From NCBI GenBank assembly GCA_002296965.1, contig DBIW01000029.1:4436-62201 (forward strand): DNA of 57,766 nucleotides. Direction: 5' to 3'. Under the pieces are notes generated by a model, which ran no database searches, had not been told where the DNA came from, and was given only the letters and a program-made list of their open reading frames with translations. Both the position numbers and the translations under genes were made by a program. Numbering within the stretch: position 1 is the first letter of the stretch; each line of letters begins with the position of its first letter. Positions 31,912-40,544 of this stretch are shown in pieces. Source of the DNA: Treponema sp. UBA792 (GTDB taxonomy: Bacteria > Spirochaetota > Spirochaetia > Treponematales > Treponemataceae).

Positions 31912-32983
31912 CTCCGGAAACAAGCTTCACTTTCTGTCCGTCAAACACAGAATGCTGACCGTCCACAACAAAGCTGGCGCCGGCATATTCCTCCGGCACA
32001 ATGAAGTTATTTCCATCGGAAACCGTCCTGCCCGGATCTATGAATTTTACAGTGCCGTCCGTTCCGTCGTAGATATAGCAGGTTCCGTCAAGCTTCAGCG
32101 TCTGAACCGGAAGCAGCGGAACATTCTCGTGGAGGGAATAAGAGACCTTCACCTTAACGAACATTCCGGGGCGGAAACGCTCGCCCGGAGAATCAAGGCG
32201 GCACACAAGCTGAAAATTCTTCGATTCGGGTGATATGTACGGAGCGATGTTCTCTATCGAAGCGGAGGTGACCGCATCTCCATAGAGTCCGCTTTCTCCG
32301 GGTCTTATGACCTGAACAGAAAGGTTTTTCAGGTTCATCTGGAAAAGATCAAAATATTTCTCCGGAACTTTGAGGCGCACAACAAGATCCGTCAGATCCG
32401 CCATTACCGCAACAGGCTGAGTCGTGGTTCCGATTCCTCCGACGGCGGAATCAGCAATCAGTATGGTGCCTGAGACAGGAGCCTTCACCATCGTGTAGTC
32501 CATCTGGAGCATGGCAAGATCATACTGCGCCTTGGCCGCATCGCGCTGGGCTTTTGCGGAATCATAATTCTGCTGGGTGGAAGCCCCGGACTTGAAGAGG
32601 TTCTCTACCCGGTCAAAAGTGCTTTTGGCCGCAAAATAAGCGGCCTGCGCCTGAAGCATCTGCTGCCTGAACGGAGCGTCGTCAATCCGGGCTACAAGCG
32701 AATCCTTGTTTACAAAATCACCGGCTTTCACCGGATATTCCATTATTGTTCCGGCCACAAAAGGCACGACCGGAATCATCGCCTTGGCCTCAACGTAACC
32801 GCTTATCGTCACCGATTCCGCCAGATTTCCGTATTCCGGTGTACGCACTACGACCGGAGGAATTTTCTCCGTCTCCGGCGCCACGGCTCGTTTCCTTGTC
32901 ACAAGGACAATAAGTCCCAAAAACAGGATGGCGATAAGAACAAAAACCGCCGCCTTGAAAAGTTTTCCATGTTTTTTCTTCAT
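31892..32983 (-). CDS. RND membrane fusion protein (HlyD/AcrA type)
   Basis: The 363-residue periplasmic adaptor has a single N-terminal membrane helix (AAVFVLIAILFLGLIVLV) and the usual order. First comes a biotinyl-lipoyl half (GYVEAKAMIPVVPFVAGTIMEYPVKAGDFVNKDSLVARID), then an alpha-hairpin (QQMLQAQAAYFAAKSTFDRVENLFKSGASTQQNYDSAKAQRDAAKAQYDLA). The second lipoyl half (TMVKAPVSGTILIADSAVGG) and the beta-barrel follow. It joins the RND pump to the TolC-like channel. I start at ATG 32983, because a 47-residue upstream extension crosses the promoter. It is the first gene of the operon, with promoter TTGTCA-17-TAAATT at 33010-33038, and it faces the broken tetR gene. Confidence 0.87.
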   Translation of the reverse strand: MKKKHGKLFKAAVFVLIAILFLGLIVLVTRKRAVAPETEKIPPVVVRTPEYGNLAESVTISGYVEAKAMIPVVPFVAGTIMEYPVKAGDFVNKDSLVARIDDAPFRQQMLQAQAAYFAAKSTFDRVENLFKSGASTQQNYDSAKAQRDAAKAQYDLAMLQMDYTMVKAPVSGTILIADSAVGGIGTTTQPVAVMADLTDLVVRLKVPEKYFDLFQMNLKNLSVQVIRPGESGLYGDAVTSASIENIAPYISPESKNFQLVCRLDSPGERFRPGMFVKVKVSYSLHENVPLLPVQTLKLDGTCYIYDGTDGTVKFIDPGRTVSDGNNFIVPEEYAGASFVVDGQHSVFDGQKVKLVSGDDFEAL

Positions 32984-33009
32984 ATCGATATTCTCTTGTT
33001 TCAACAACG

Positions 33010-33038
33010 AATTTAATAAATACGTAAATTTTTGACAA
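33010..33038 (-). promoter_or_regulatory. Promoter of the efflux operon
   Basis: On the minus strand, TTGTCA (33033-33038), a 17-base spacer and TAAATT (33010-33015) would start a leader of about 20 bases. The leader holds a TTGTT/AACAA inverted repeat (32996-33007). Between this -35 and the tetR -35 lie three direct GACA(A/T)T copies (33034, 33041, 33051), which are candidate operator half-sites. Confidence 0.6.
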
Positions 33039-33055
33039 TAGACAATTTCAGACAT

Positions 33056-33084
33056 TTGACTAAAGGAATTCGGACGGCTATATT
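33056..33084 (+). promoter_or_regulatory. Leaderless-type promoter of the tetR remnant
   Basis: TTGACT (33056-33061), a 17-base spacer and TATATT (33079-33084) end 6 bases before ATG 33091. The promoter is near consensus although the gene behind it is broken. Confidence 0.75.
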
Positions 33085-33090
33085 GAAAAC

Positions 33091-33453
33091 ATGAAGAAGA
33101 CGGAACTCCATTCCGATCAGACAAAACTCGCGCTGTCCGAAAGCCTAAAAAGGCTCGTCATAAAAACCTGAGGCAGGCGCATCACCGTAAACATGATTGC
33201 CGATGACTGCGGAATCAACAGAAACACCTTCTATTATCACTCTCCGAACATAAGCGCGCTTCTGCAATGGACTTTCAGCCGGGAGGCGCTTGCAATTTCG
33301 GAAAAAATGGATTTCCTTACGGATCTGCAGAACGCCGTGGATTTTACGATGAACTACATAGACAGCAACAGGGAACTGTGCAGCTTCGCCTACCACATAT
33401 TCATGTTTTCTTTAAAGGCCGTGGTGAGGGAAGGAGGAGAGAGAAAACTCTGA
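33091..33453 (+). pseudogene. TetR/AcrR-family regulator, interrupted by an in-frame stop
   Basis: From ATG 33091 the frame reads MKKTELHSDQTKLALSES, then a TGA at 33169-33171 (codon 27), and then resumes in the same frame with RITVNMIADDCGINRNTFYYH, an unmistakable TetR helix-turn-helix recognition helix. The continuation runs to a stop at 33451-33453, giving only 120 codons against about 180-200 for the family, so most of the ligand-binding domain is also missing. The position, divergent from the efflux operon, is classic for its repressor. A restart at ATG 33193 would lack HTH helices 1 and 2 and has no ribosome site. I judge it inactive, so the pump is probably constitutive or controlled elsewhere. 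A sequencing error at the TGA cannot be excluded. Confidence 0.8.
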
Positions 33454-33456
33454 CAG

Positions 33457-34401
33457 CTATTTTCTCATCAGGAATTCATATATGCGCTCAAAGTCACGGC
33501 GGCTCGCATATTCAATCTGGAGCATCCCCTTCTCCATGTCGCCCTTAAGAGACACCGAGCGGACACCGAGCAGATTCCTCACTTCCTGCTCGAAATTAGC
33601 CACATCCGGATCTTTTCTGACCGCCTTTTTCTCCTTTTTTTTGGAAGAGGCGCGTCCGCCGCTGTTGTAGGAATCCGCAAGCTGCTCCGCCTCGCGTACC
33701 GAAAGCCCGCTGCCGAGAATTTTGCCGAACAGAATCCTCATATCGGCGTCATTCTTCACCATAAGAAGGGCGCGGGCGTGTCCCGATGAGAGCTGTCCGG
33801 ACGCGACGGATTTCTGTATATCCTCCGGCAGCTTGAGGAGCCTGAGGGCATTCGCGACGGTCGAACGGTTCTTGCCGACACGCTCCGCGACCTCATCCTG
33901 GCTCAAATCCCCCATCTGTATAAGATTGTAGTAAGCCGTGGCCTCCTCTATGGGATTCAGATCCGCACGCTGTATGTTTTCTATCAGCGCGACCTCAAGC
34001 TTCTCCTGCTCGTCATATTTTCTGAGCTGAACGGGAACTTTCTCCAGACCGGCCATCCTTGCGGCCCTTGTCCTGCGTTCACCGGCAATTATATAGAATT
34101 CTTTGTCTCCGGCCTGCTCGATTATTATAGGAATCAGAACTCCCTTGCTTTTTACGGAATCCGCCAGCTCCTCAAGCTTTTTCTGGTTGAATTCGGAGCG
34201 CGGCTGACGCGGATTCGGTCTCAGCAGCGCGGGATCTATCCACAGGCTTCCGTCATCATGAACCTCAATACAGGCGGGAAGCGACGGATTCACCGCAGGC
34301 GCATCTCCGGACTGCGGCGGCTCCTGACGGACATAACTCTGATGGGGCGCATTCTCCAGTAACAGCGCGTCAAGTCCCCTGCCAAGCCCGCCCTTAGCCA
34401 C
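33457..34401 (-). CDS. parB: Chromosome partitioning protein ParB
   Basis: The 314-residue protein has all ParB landmarks. The N-terminus GLGRGLDALL resembles the ParA-contacting peptide. The CTPase/ParB domain carries LRPNPRQPRSEF (box I) and IIAGERRTRAARMAGLEKVPVQL (box II, GERR), followed by LIENIQRADLNPIEEA. The helix-turn-helix reads LSQDEVAERVGKNRSTVANALRLLKLPEDIQ and is followed by SSGHARALL. The C-terminal dimerisation domain is short, with a Lys-rich linker (SKKKEKKAVRK). The start codon is GTG at 34401, inside the parA stop region (8-base overlap), so translation is coupled. No copy of the canonical parS palindrome was seen in this window. It ends 3 bases from the tetR remnant. Confidence 0.93.
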   Translation of the reverse strand: MAKGGLGRGLDALLLENAPHQSYVRQEPPQSGDAPAVNPSLPACIEVHDDGSLWIDPALLRPNPRQPRSEFNQKKLEELADSVKSKGVLIPIIIEQAGDKEFYIIAGERRTRAARMAGLEKVPVQLRKYDEQEKLEVALIENIQRADLNPIEEATAYYNLIQMGDLSQDEVAERVGKNRSTVANALRLLKLPEDIQKSVASGQLSSGHARALLMVKNDADMRILFGKILGSGLSVREAEQLADSYNSGGRASSKKKEKKAVRKDPDVANFEQEVRNLLGVRSVSLKGDMEKGMLQIEYASRRDFERIYEFLMRK

Positions 34402-35149
34402 GTCGGATCACCTCTTCGGCAAGCTTGGAATAACTTTTCGCTCCGATGCAGTCGGGATCATACATACAGACCGGAAGTCCGTGGGACGGCGCCTCGGAAA
34501 GACGGACATTGCGGGGAATTATCGTATTGAACACCACATCCTTGAAATATGACTTGACCTGCTTCACGACGTCCTGGGCAAGCCTTGTGCGCGCATCGTA
34601 CATCGTAAAGAAAATTCCGCCGATTGTAAGCGAAGGATTTATCTCCTTCTGAACCCTCTCGACTGTCTGAAGAAGAAGCGTTATTCCCTCCAGCGCAAAA
34701 TATTCACACTGCATCGGAACAAGAACAGAATCCGCGGCCGCGAGACCGTTCAGCGTAAGAATTCCAAGCGAAGGCGGACAGTCTATAAGTATAAAATCAT
34801 ATTCATCATTCAGAGGGGCAAGCGCGTTTTTAAGGAAGAATTCTCGGTTCTCCTGATCGACAAGCTCAATCGCGGCTCCCGACAGATCTATCGACGCGCT
34901 TATCGCATCAAGATTCTTTACTGGCGTATGCTTTACAGCTTCCTTCGGTTTCACCATGTCGGCGATAAGCTCGTAAACAGTCGGTTTGTCCTTTGAGACA
35001 CCCACTCCGCTCGACATATTGCCCTGAGAGTCAAAATCCACAAGAAGAACTTTTTTTCCTGCAAGAGCTATATATGCCCCGATATTTATCGCAGACGTCG
35101 TCTTTCCGACACCGCCCTTCTGATTAACAAACACAATGCATTTAGCCAT
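34394..35149 (-). CDS. parA: Chromosome partitioning ATPase ParA (Soj)
   Basis: The 251-residue protein begins MAKCIVFVNQKGGVGKTT, with the deviant Walker A motif (signature Lys11 and Lys16), followed by VLLVDFDSQGNMSSG (switch region A'), FILIDCPPSLGILTLNGL (Walker B, about 118) and MQCEYFALEGITLL. The end NVRLSEAPSHGLPV is typical of chromosomal Soj/ParA. It drives origin segregation with ParB. It is the first gene of the parAB pair. A TATACT box in extended form (TGATATACT) ends 7 bases before ATG, so the mRNA is probably leaderless. It is divergent from the methyltransferase at 35197. Confidence 0.94.
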   Translation of the reverse strand: MAKCIVFVNQKGGVGKTTSAINIGAYIALAGKKVLLVDFDSQGNMSSGVGVSKDKPTVYELIADMVKPKEAVKHTPVKNLDAISASIDLSGAAIELVDQENREFFLKNALAPLNDEYDFILIDCPPSLGILTLNGLAAADSVLVPMQCEYFALEGITLLLQTVERVQKEINPSLTIGGIFFTMYDARTRLAQDVVKQVKSYFKDVVFNTIIPRNVRLSEAPSHGLPVCMYDPDCIGAKSYSKLAEEVIRRG

Positions 35150-35156
35150 ATCGGGA

Positions 35157-35187
35157 AGTATATCAGTTTTGAAAAAAATAGTATACT
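35157..35187. promoter_or_regulatory. Compact divergent promoter of parA and the 35197 gene
   Basis: The parA -10 (TATACT, minus strand, 35157-35162, extended by TG) ends 7 bases before ATG 35149. The -10 for the rightward gene (TATACT, 35182-35187) ends 9 bases before ATG 35197. The palindromic AGTATACT places each -10 near the -35 position of the opposite promoter, so the two transcripts should compete. Confidence 0.5.
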
Positions 35188-35196
35188 GTCACCATT

Positions 35197-36405
35197 ATGA
35201 TAATATCCGCCACATTCTCAAAGCCCGGAAAAGATGCCGCCGTGGAATTCGGCCGTCCGTACACAAAAATAAAGATAAAGACGGACACATCATCCGCGGC
35301 AGAAAAGCCTTATACCATGGAGATGTTCACCGAAAAACAGGTTTTCCACAGCCATCTGTCATCAGACGAGGCGGAGGAATTTATCCGAAGACACGGCGGA
35401 ACAACATTCAAAAACTGCAATATAATCACGGATGACGGAGAGACTTCGGTGATGGCGAACAGAAAGGGAAAAATTTCCAGGCTTTTCAGAAAATCCGCGC
35501 ACGGAATTCCTGCCGCCCCCGTAAAGGAGAAAAATCATATCATAAGGGAAGGCTGTCCCGCTCCGTTTCTTGTCCTGCTTGGAGTTATGACCGACAGCGG
35601 AAAAGTCATCGCAAAAAAACAGGACAAATTCAGGCAGGTGAACAGATTCCTTGAATTTCTGGACGACATAATTCCCGAAGTACAGGCGCAGATAGCCGCG
35701 GAAGAAGGAAAGAGGCCGCTGAGAATAGCCGATTTCGGATGCGGAAAATCATATCTGACATTCGCCGTGCATTATTACATGAACACGATAAAGCAGATTC
35801 CGTGCGCCATCGAGGGGCTCGACCTTAAACAGGATGTGATCGACTACTGCAACGGCACGGCGGAAAAGCTCGGATGCAAAAACCTTGTGTTCAGGACAGG
35901 CGACATCGCCGGATATTCTGAAGGCAATCCGCCGGACATAATCATCACGCTCCATGCCTGCGACACCGCTACGGACTATGCGCTTGATTATGCGGTAAGA
36001 CAGAACTGCCGGGCGATTCTAAGCGTTCCATGCTGCCAGCACGAACTGAACACGCAGCTTTCCAAAACCGCGGAACCGGATCCGGTGTTTGCGCCGCTGA
36101 CGAAATGGGGAATTATAAGGGAACGTTTCTCCGCGCTTGCCACGGATGCAGTCAGGGGAGAATTCCTTGAGTCAGAAGGATATTCCGTGCAGATGCTTGA
36201 ATTCATAGACATTGAGCACACGCCGAAAAATCTGCTTATACGCGCGGTCAGAAGAAGACAGAGGAACTCCGCCGCGGAAAAAACAGCTCTCCGTCAGGCG
36301 GAACTTCTGGCGGAGCGGCTCGGCGTAAAACCGAAAATTCTTGCTCCGGACATAAAGCGGAATCCGGCAGCCACCGGCCGGACATCGTCACAAAATCCGC
36401 AGTGA
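35197..36405 (+). CDS. SAM-dependent methyltransferase (Methyltransf_32-like)
   Basis: The 402-residue protein has an N-terminal half without a clear family (about 1-150, partly beta-rich, with 'KGKISRLFRKSA'). The second half is a Rossmann methyltransferase: RIADFGCGKSYLTFAVHYYM (about 175-194), IEGLDLKQDVIDYC, and ITLHACDTATDYALDYAV followed by ILSVPCCQHEL. The last motif with the double cysteine is typical of the Methyltransf_32 group, whose members are poorly characterised and may act on RNA. The C-terminus is basic (RRRQRNSAAEKTALRQAELLAERLGVKPK), consistent with nucleic-acid binding. It is divergent from parA and converges on the HAD gene with 14 bases between them. Confidence 0.75.
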   Translation: MIISATFSKPGKDAAVEFGRPYTKIKIKTDTSSAAEKPYTMEMFTEKQVFHSHLSSDEAEEFIRRHGGTTFKNCNIITDDGETSVMANRKGKISRLFRKSAHGIPAAPVKEKNHIIREGCPAPFLVLLGVMTDSGKVIAKKQDKFRQVNRFLEFLDDIIPEVQAQIAAEEGKRPLRIADFGCGKSYLTFAVHYYMNTIKQIPCAIEGLDLKQDVIDYCNGTAEKLGCKNLVFRTGDIAGYSEGNPPDIIITLHACDTATDYALDYAVRQNCRAILSVPCCQHELNTQLSKTAEPDPVFAPLTKWGIIRERFSALATDAVRGEFLESEGYSVQMLEFIDIEHTPKNLLIRAVRRRQRNSAAEKTALRQAELLAERLGVKPKILAPDIKRNPAATGRTSSQNPQ

Positions 36406-36419
36406 ATCCGTAATCCCGC

Positions 36420-37259
36420 TCAGAGGACAAAATTCTCCAGAAAATCGGCGATTCCGTCAGACTCGTTGCTTTTTCTGGTGACAAAATCGGCGATCCGCTT
36501 GATATATTCACATCCGTTGCACATCGCCACGCTGAATCCGGCCTTGCGGATCATGGACTCGTCATTCATGCTGTCACCGAACGCCATGGTTTTTTCCATG
36601 GGAATCTCAAGGTGGGACGCAAGCCATTCCAGAGCCTCGCCTTTTCCGGCGCCGGCAGGCATTATCTCAAGGAAATAAGGCTTGCTGATGAATATGACGG
36701 CCCTGTCCCCGAATTTTTTCTTCAGATACGACTGGAACTCCGCAAGTTCAGCCGGTTCTCCCGGAATCACCATCTTGGGATGTCCCTTCTGCAGAAAATT
36801 CCGGAAATCAGGAACAACCTCAAGCTCAAGCGAGCAGAGCTTCGCGTCAAGGTGGGTCCAGCGGTTGTCGGCGGATGCGTATATCGTGTCAGGACTGTAG
36901 ACCTGCGCCGGAAGGCCTCGGGCGATACATTCATCATAAATCTCAGAAAGAATTTCAGGAGGAACAGTTCTCGTATAAACCTGAACCCGCTTATGCAGAT
37001 CAAAGATGGACGATCCGTTCATCGCGATAAGATACCGCCCCTGCTGCATACCGGCCAGAGAAAGTTTCCTTATATATGGAAGAATCGCATTCTCCGTCCG
37101 TCCCGAACAAAGGACAATATATATTCCGACCGCGGCGGAACGTCTGAGAGCCGAGACCGTCTCCGGAGTTATGGAAAGAGTTGTAGTAAGGAGCGTATCG
37201 TCAAGGTCAAGGGCAATCAGCTGGACATCAAGTTTTTTTGATGGAAGTTTTTCTGTCAT
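36420..37259 (-). CDS. HAD-superfamily phosphatase, Cof type
   Basis: The 279-residue protein has the four HAD motifs: ALDLDDTLL with nucleophile Asp18 and Asp20, the Ser/Thr of IVLCSGRT, a Lys in HPKMVIPG or the later GKGEALEWLA, and FGDSMNDESMI. The C2-type cap between motifs II and III places it in the Cof/YbiV subfamily, which dephosphorylates sugar phosphates, flavin mononucleotide or PLP. The substrate cannot be told. The start at ATG 37259 has CAGGA upstream and an extended -10 (TGATATTGT) ending 10 bases away, with TTTACA 17 bases further up. It is divergent from htrA. Confidence 0.85.
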   Translation of the reverse strand: MTEKLPSKKLDVQLIALDLDDTLLTTTLSITPETVSALRRSAAVGIYIVLCSGRTENAILPYIRKLSLAGMQQGRYLIAMNGSSIFDLHKRVQVYTRTVPPEILSEIYDECIARGLPAQVYSPDTIYASADNRWTHLDAKLCSLELEVVPDFRNFLQKGHPKMVIPGEPAELAEFQSYLKKKFGDRAVIFISKPYFLEIMPAGAGKGEALEWLASHLEIPMEKTMAFGDSMNDESMIRKAGFSVAMCNGCEYIKRIADFVTRKSNESDGIADFLENFVL

Positions 37260-37416
37260 AATCCTGATTACAATATCATTTTCCGGACACCATGTAAATC
37301 TTGGGCAAACAAAATATTATCAGCGCCGCCGAAAATTTTGTAACACTTTGCAGTGATTATGATTATCTTTAGTAAGACAGAAATTCATACATATTTCCGA
37401 AACAAGAGGTGATAAA

Positions 37417-38919
37417 ATGAAAAAATGGACAAAAAGAATAATAGGCATGGCTTCCGCCGCGGTGACGGCATTTGCGCTCGTCTCGCTTTCATGCGGAAGG
37501 ACGGCCGTAAAAGGCTCGGCAGAAACCGCGCTTTCTCCGGCCACGGCCGATACGGTCTATGCGGAGACACCGGCCGTTCCGAGAGATTCGCTTGCGGTTG
37601 TTGAGGCGCTTCAGAATTCATTCCGGGCAGTCAGCGGAACGATGCTTCCGTCCGTTGTCGAAGTCGATGTGACCGAGACAAAGACATACGAGGATCCTTT
37701 CCAGAATATCCCGTTCTTTTTTTTCAGGTCGCCCGATCAGCAGAACGGCAAGGACAACGGAAAACGGGAATATGAGCAGAAAGGGCTGGGTTCCGGTGTG
37801 ATTGTGCGCAGAACCGGAAACACGCTTTATGTGCTGACAAACAACCACGTGGCCGGCGGCGCGACCAAAATTTCCATAAAACTGAACGACGGCCGTGAAT
37901 TTGAAGGAAAGCTCATCGGAAGCGACGAAAGGATGGACATAGCCCTTGTCGCATTCGACTCGCCGGACAAGTCCATTCCGGTGGCGAAGCTCGGTGATTC
38001 GGACAAGGTCCAGACCGGCGACATCTGTCTTGCGATGGGCGCGCCTCTCGGCTACAGCCAGTCCGTGACCCAGGGAATAATCAGCGCCACAGGCAGGTCG
38101 GGCACGGGAATCGGAAACATAAACGACTTTATCCAGACAGACGCAGCGATAAACCAGGGAAATTCAGGCGGTCCTCTTGTGAACATATACGCAGAGGTCA
38201 TCGGAATAAACACCTGGATAGCCTCCCAGTCCGGCGGCTCACAGGGACTCGGATTCGCGATTCCGATAAACAACATCAAGAATGCGATAGATTCATTCAT
38301 AAAAGACGGCAAGGTGAAATACGGATGGGTCGGCGTATCGCTGCTCGATGTCACCGATGAATACAAGAAGGAGCTTGGAGTCTCAGGAACAGGCGCATTC
38401 GCCGCGGAGATTTTCATGAACTCTCCGGCATACAAAGGCGGACTCAAACCAGGCGACTTTATCACCGCGCTGAACGGAAAGGAGATAAAGTCGGTGAACC
38501 AGCTTGTCCGTGACGTGGGCAGTCTGCAGGCGGGAACCACGGCGAAATTCAGCGTAGTGCGCGGAGGACAGAAAATCCAGGATGTCACAGTCAAAATAGA
38601 TGAGCGCGCAAGCGAGGCGGAGACAGACAGCCAGAAACTATGGCCGGGATTCATCGCAAGCCCGCTTACGGAGGATGTGCGCAAGCAGCTCAAAGTGACG
38701 GACAAGAAAGTTCAGGGAATTGTCGTGGCGAATGTACAGGAACGTTCCCCGGCAGCATCGCTGAGACTCCAGAGCGGAGACATAATCACCGCCGTCAACG
38801 GAAAGTCAGTGAAAAATCTGTCCGATTTCTACAGGGAGCTTTCATCTGCAGAGAAATCAGTGAATTTCGATGTATACAGCAACGGAGGAACCATAACCAC
38901 CGGAACATACAAATTCTGA
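37417..38919 (+). CDS. HtrA/Deg-family serine protease with two PDZ domains
   Basis: The 500-residue protein has an N-terminal export signal ending ALVSLSC (Cys26). This may be a loose spirochaetal lipobox or a plain signal anchor. The trypsin-like domain (about 70-290) has an intact triad: His144 in TNNHVAGG, Asp174 in RMDIALVAF and Ser250 in QGNSGGPLV. PDZ1 spans about 305-395 (GWVGVSLLDVTDEYKKEL, KGGLKPGDFITALNGKEIKS) and PDZ2 about 410-495. It should degrade or refold damaged envelope proteins. An AGAGGTG ribosome site lies 5 bases before ATG, so unlike many neighbours it has a true leader. It is transcribed alone and ends in a strong hairpin. Confidence 0.92.
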   Translation: MKKWTKRIIGMASAAVTAFALVSLSCGRTAVKGSAETALSPATADTVYAETPAVPRDSLAVVEALQNSFRAVSGTMLPSVVEVDVTETKTYEDPFQNIPFFFFRSPDQQNGKDNGKREYEQKGLGSGVIVRRTGNTLYVLTNNHVAGGATKISIKLNDGREFEGKLIGSDERMDIALVAFDSPDKSIPVAKLGDSDKVQTGDICLAMGAPLGYSQSVTQGIISATGRSGTGIGNINDFIQTDAAINQGNSGGPLVNIYAEVIGINTWIASQSGGSQGLGFAIPINNIKNAIDSFIKDGKVKYGWVGVSLLDVTDEYKKELGVSGTGAFAAEIFMNSPAYKGGLKPGDFITALNGKEIKSVNQLVRDVGSLQAGTTAKFSVVRGGQKIQDVTVKIDERASEAETDSQKLWPGFIASPLTEDVRKQLKVTDKKVQGIVVANVQERSPAASLRLQSGDIITAVNGKSVKNLSDFYRELSSAEKSVNFDVYSNGGTITTGTYKF

Positions 38920-38946
38920 TCTGGCAGAATCCTAAGCTGTAAAATG

Positions 38947-39006
38947 AAAAGCCCCGGAACCGGAACTACAAGGCGCAATCCGCTTTATGTTCCGGCCGGG
39001 GCTTTT
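38947..39006. terminator. Bidirectional terminator between htrA-like gene and the 39030 gene
   Basis: AAAAGCCCCGG-aa-CCGGAAC pairs with GTTCCGG-CCGGGGCTTTT in an 18-bp stem with a 2-base bulge. T-tracts occur on both strands, so it can serve both convergent genes. Confidence 0.85.
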
Positions 39007-39029
39007 GCATAATATAATGGCATTAAAAT

Positions 39030-40544
39030 TTATTTTTCAACAAGCTTTACGGTCATTCCAAGCGACAGATCCTCAAAGTCCATGGGCTGAGGATTTCCGT
39101 CCTTGTCCGGGTCGGTGATAAAGACAAAGGCGTCGTCACCGGAACGCACGACCCGTCCTTTCTGGGTTGTTGTTCCCTTTATCTCGGCGGAAACTCCGTT
39201 CTCCAGGTCGACAAGGTATCTTGCGCGCGGCGCGACAAAAACACCGACAGAATTCTCATCCGGATTCATGGATACAATCGCCGCGCTCGATTTTGCCGCG
39301 ACAAGAAGGCCGCTTATGCACTGCTCGAATTCATCCCGGCGGAGGCGCTCCTTCTCCTCGTTGTCCGCACGTTCAGTCTGAATCGCAAGCTCAAGCTCCG
39401 AAACCTGATCCCTAAGCCCGTCTTTTTCGGCCTGCATCGTGACCGTAGTGTCGGCAAAAGCCGCGCCCATCGAATTCACAAGCGCAAGGGAAGCCTTCAC
39501 ATATAACGGAATCGAATTCTGCTGAGGAACCGCGGCGACAGCCTTTTCCATATAACGGTAATCATCGTAAATCACCTGATAGCGGCTGAGCGCACCGGCG
39601 GCCGTCTCATCTATTATTCCGTTGTCAACAATAACGGACGCGCTGTCATAATCCGGAGTCTCAAGAGAATCCATTGCGCCTATTATCGAATCAGCCTGAG
39701 AATCATTCAGGACAGGATCCAGAGCGGCAATCTCGGCGGTATATTTATCGGTTATCTCGGTGACGGCATGTTTCATCTCCGAGCTGTGATTCTTCTGCAT
39801 TTCGGAGATTGTTCCGTCAAGCTCGGCGATTCTTGACTCATACTGTTCCGTAAGTTTTTTCCGCTCAAGCTCCTGCAGCTGCCTCTCGCTGTCAAGAATT
39901 TTCTCCTGCTCACGCGCGGCCTCCAGTTTTGCCGTATCAAACTGCGATATATGAGACTGATATTCTTCTATCTCCTTTTCCACGACGGAAAGCTTAGGTC
40001 CGAATTCGGCATTTATGCTCTCTATTTCCGCATTGAACGTGTTTCTTATCTCATTCAGCCTCTTGTTCTTCTCGCGCTTGTTTATAAGGTTCAGCGACTC
40101 AAGAAGGAACAGCTCACGCTCCCTGCGCCCCTCGGCCTCCTTTATGGCCATCTCCATGTTGTTTTCTATCACGGACTTGTTCTTGACCGCATTCTCATAG
40201 TTGGTCTGAAGTTTCGCTGCGGAATCAAGCAGAACCTTCAGGTTCAGGTCGTCAAAGTCCTCAAGATTGACGGTTATCTCATTGTTCTGGCCGGAAATTA
40301 TCCTGTTCATTCCCCAGACAATACCGAAAACCACGCAGCAGCACCCCAGAAGCATGGCCGGGACAAAGAACGACTTGTGCTTTTTCGTCCTGGCATATTC
40401 CTCCGCGAGATTGTATGTGCTCGCACTGCTTTCCTTCTGAATCCGCTCCAGCTCCGTGTTCAGAAAAAGCAGAACCTCGTTATGGCGCGTGTCGTCAGGA
40501 AGCCCCGGATTTCCGCTCTGATTCATTTTGTCGTCATTGTCCAT
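39030..40544 (-). CDS. Membrane-anchored coiled-coil protein paired with adenylate cyclase
   Basis: I do not recognise this 504-residue protein. Residues about 48-72 (FFVPAMLLGCCCVVFGIVWGM) form one membrane helix. About 95-245 is a long, heavily charged coiled coil (RRERELFLLESLNLINKREKN; EIEEYQSHISQFDTAKLEAAREQEKILD). A second helical part runs to about 405, and the C-terminal 95 residues form a small beta-domain (VGVFVAPRARYLVDLENG, GRVVRSGDDAFVFITDPD). I start at ATG 40544 because GGAG lies 6 bases upstream; an ATG 12 bases earlier has no such site. It overlaps the cyclase 3' end by 22 bases, so the two are translationally coupled, and their products may form a complex. Confidence 0.75.
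   Translation of the reverse strand: MDNDDKMNQSGNPGLPDDTRHNEVLLFLNTELERIQKESSASTYNLAEEYARTKKHKSFFVPAMLLGCCCVVFGIVWGMNRIISGQNNEITVNLEDFDDLNLKVLLDSAAKLQTNYENAVKNKSVIENNMEMAIKEAEGRRERELFLLESLNLINKREKNKRLNEIRNTFNAEIESINAEFGPKLSVVEKEIEEYQSHISQFDTAKLEAAREQEKILDSERQLQELERKKLTEQYESRIAELDGTISEMQKNHSSEMKHAVTEITDKYTAEIAALDPVLNDSQADSIIGAMDSLETPDYDSASVIVDNGIIDETAAGALSRYQVIYDDYRYMEKAVAAVPQQNSIPLYVKASLALVNSMGAAFADTTVTMQAEKDGLRDQVSELELAIQTERADNEEKERLRRDEFEQCISGLLVAAKSSAAIVSMNPDENSVGVFVAPRARYLVDLENGVSAEIKGTTTQKGRVVRSGDDAFVFITDPDKDGNPQPMDFEDLSLGMTVKLVEK

Noticed and set aside
33169..33171. TGA in the TetR gene as a selenocysteine or tryptophan codon
   Set aside because: The family has no reactive residue there, other genes here use TGA as stop (for example the RND gene and carD), no selenocysteine hairpin was seen just downstream, and the C-terminus is also truncated.
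33457..35149. parS sites near parAB
   Set aside because: No sequence close to the TGTTTCACGTGAAACA consensus was found. CACGTG cores at 20424, 30034 and 37846 lie inside genes and lack the flanks.
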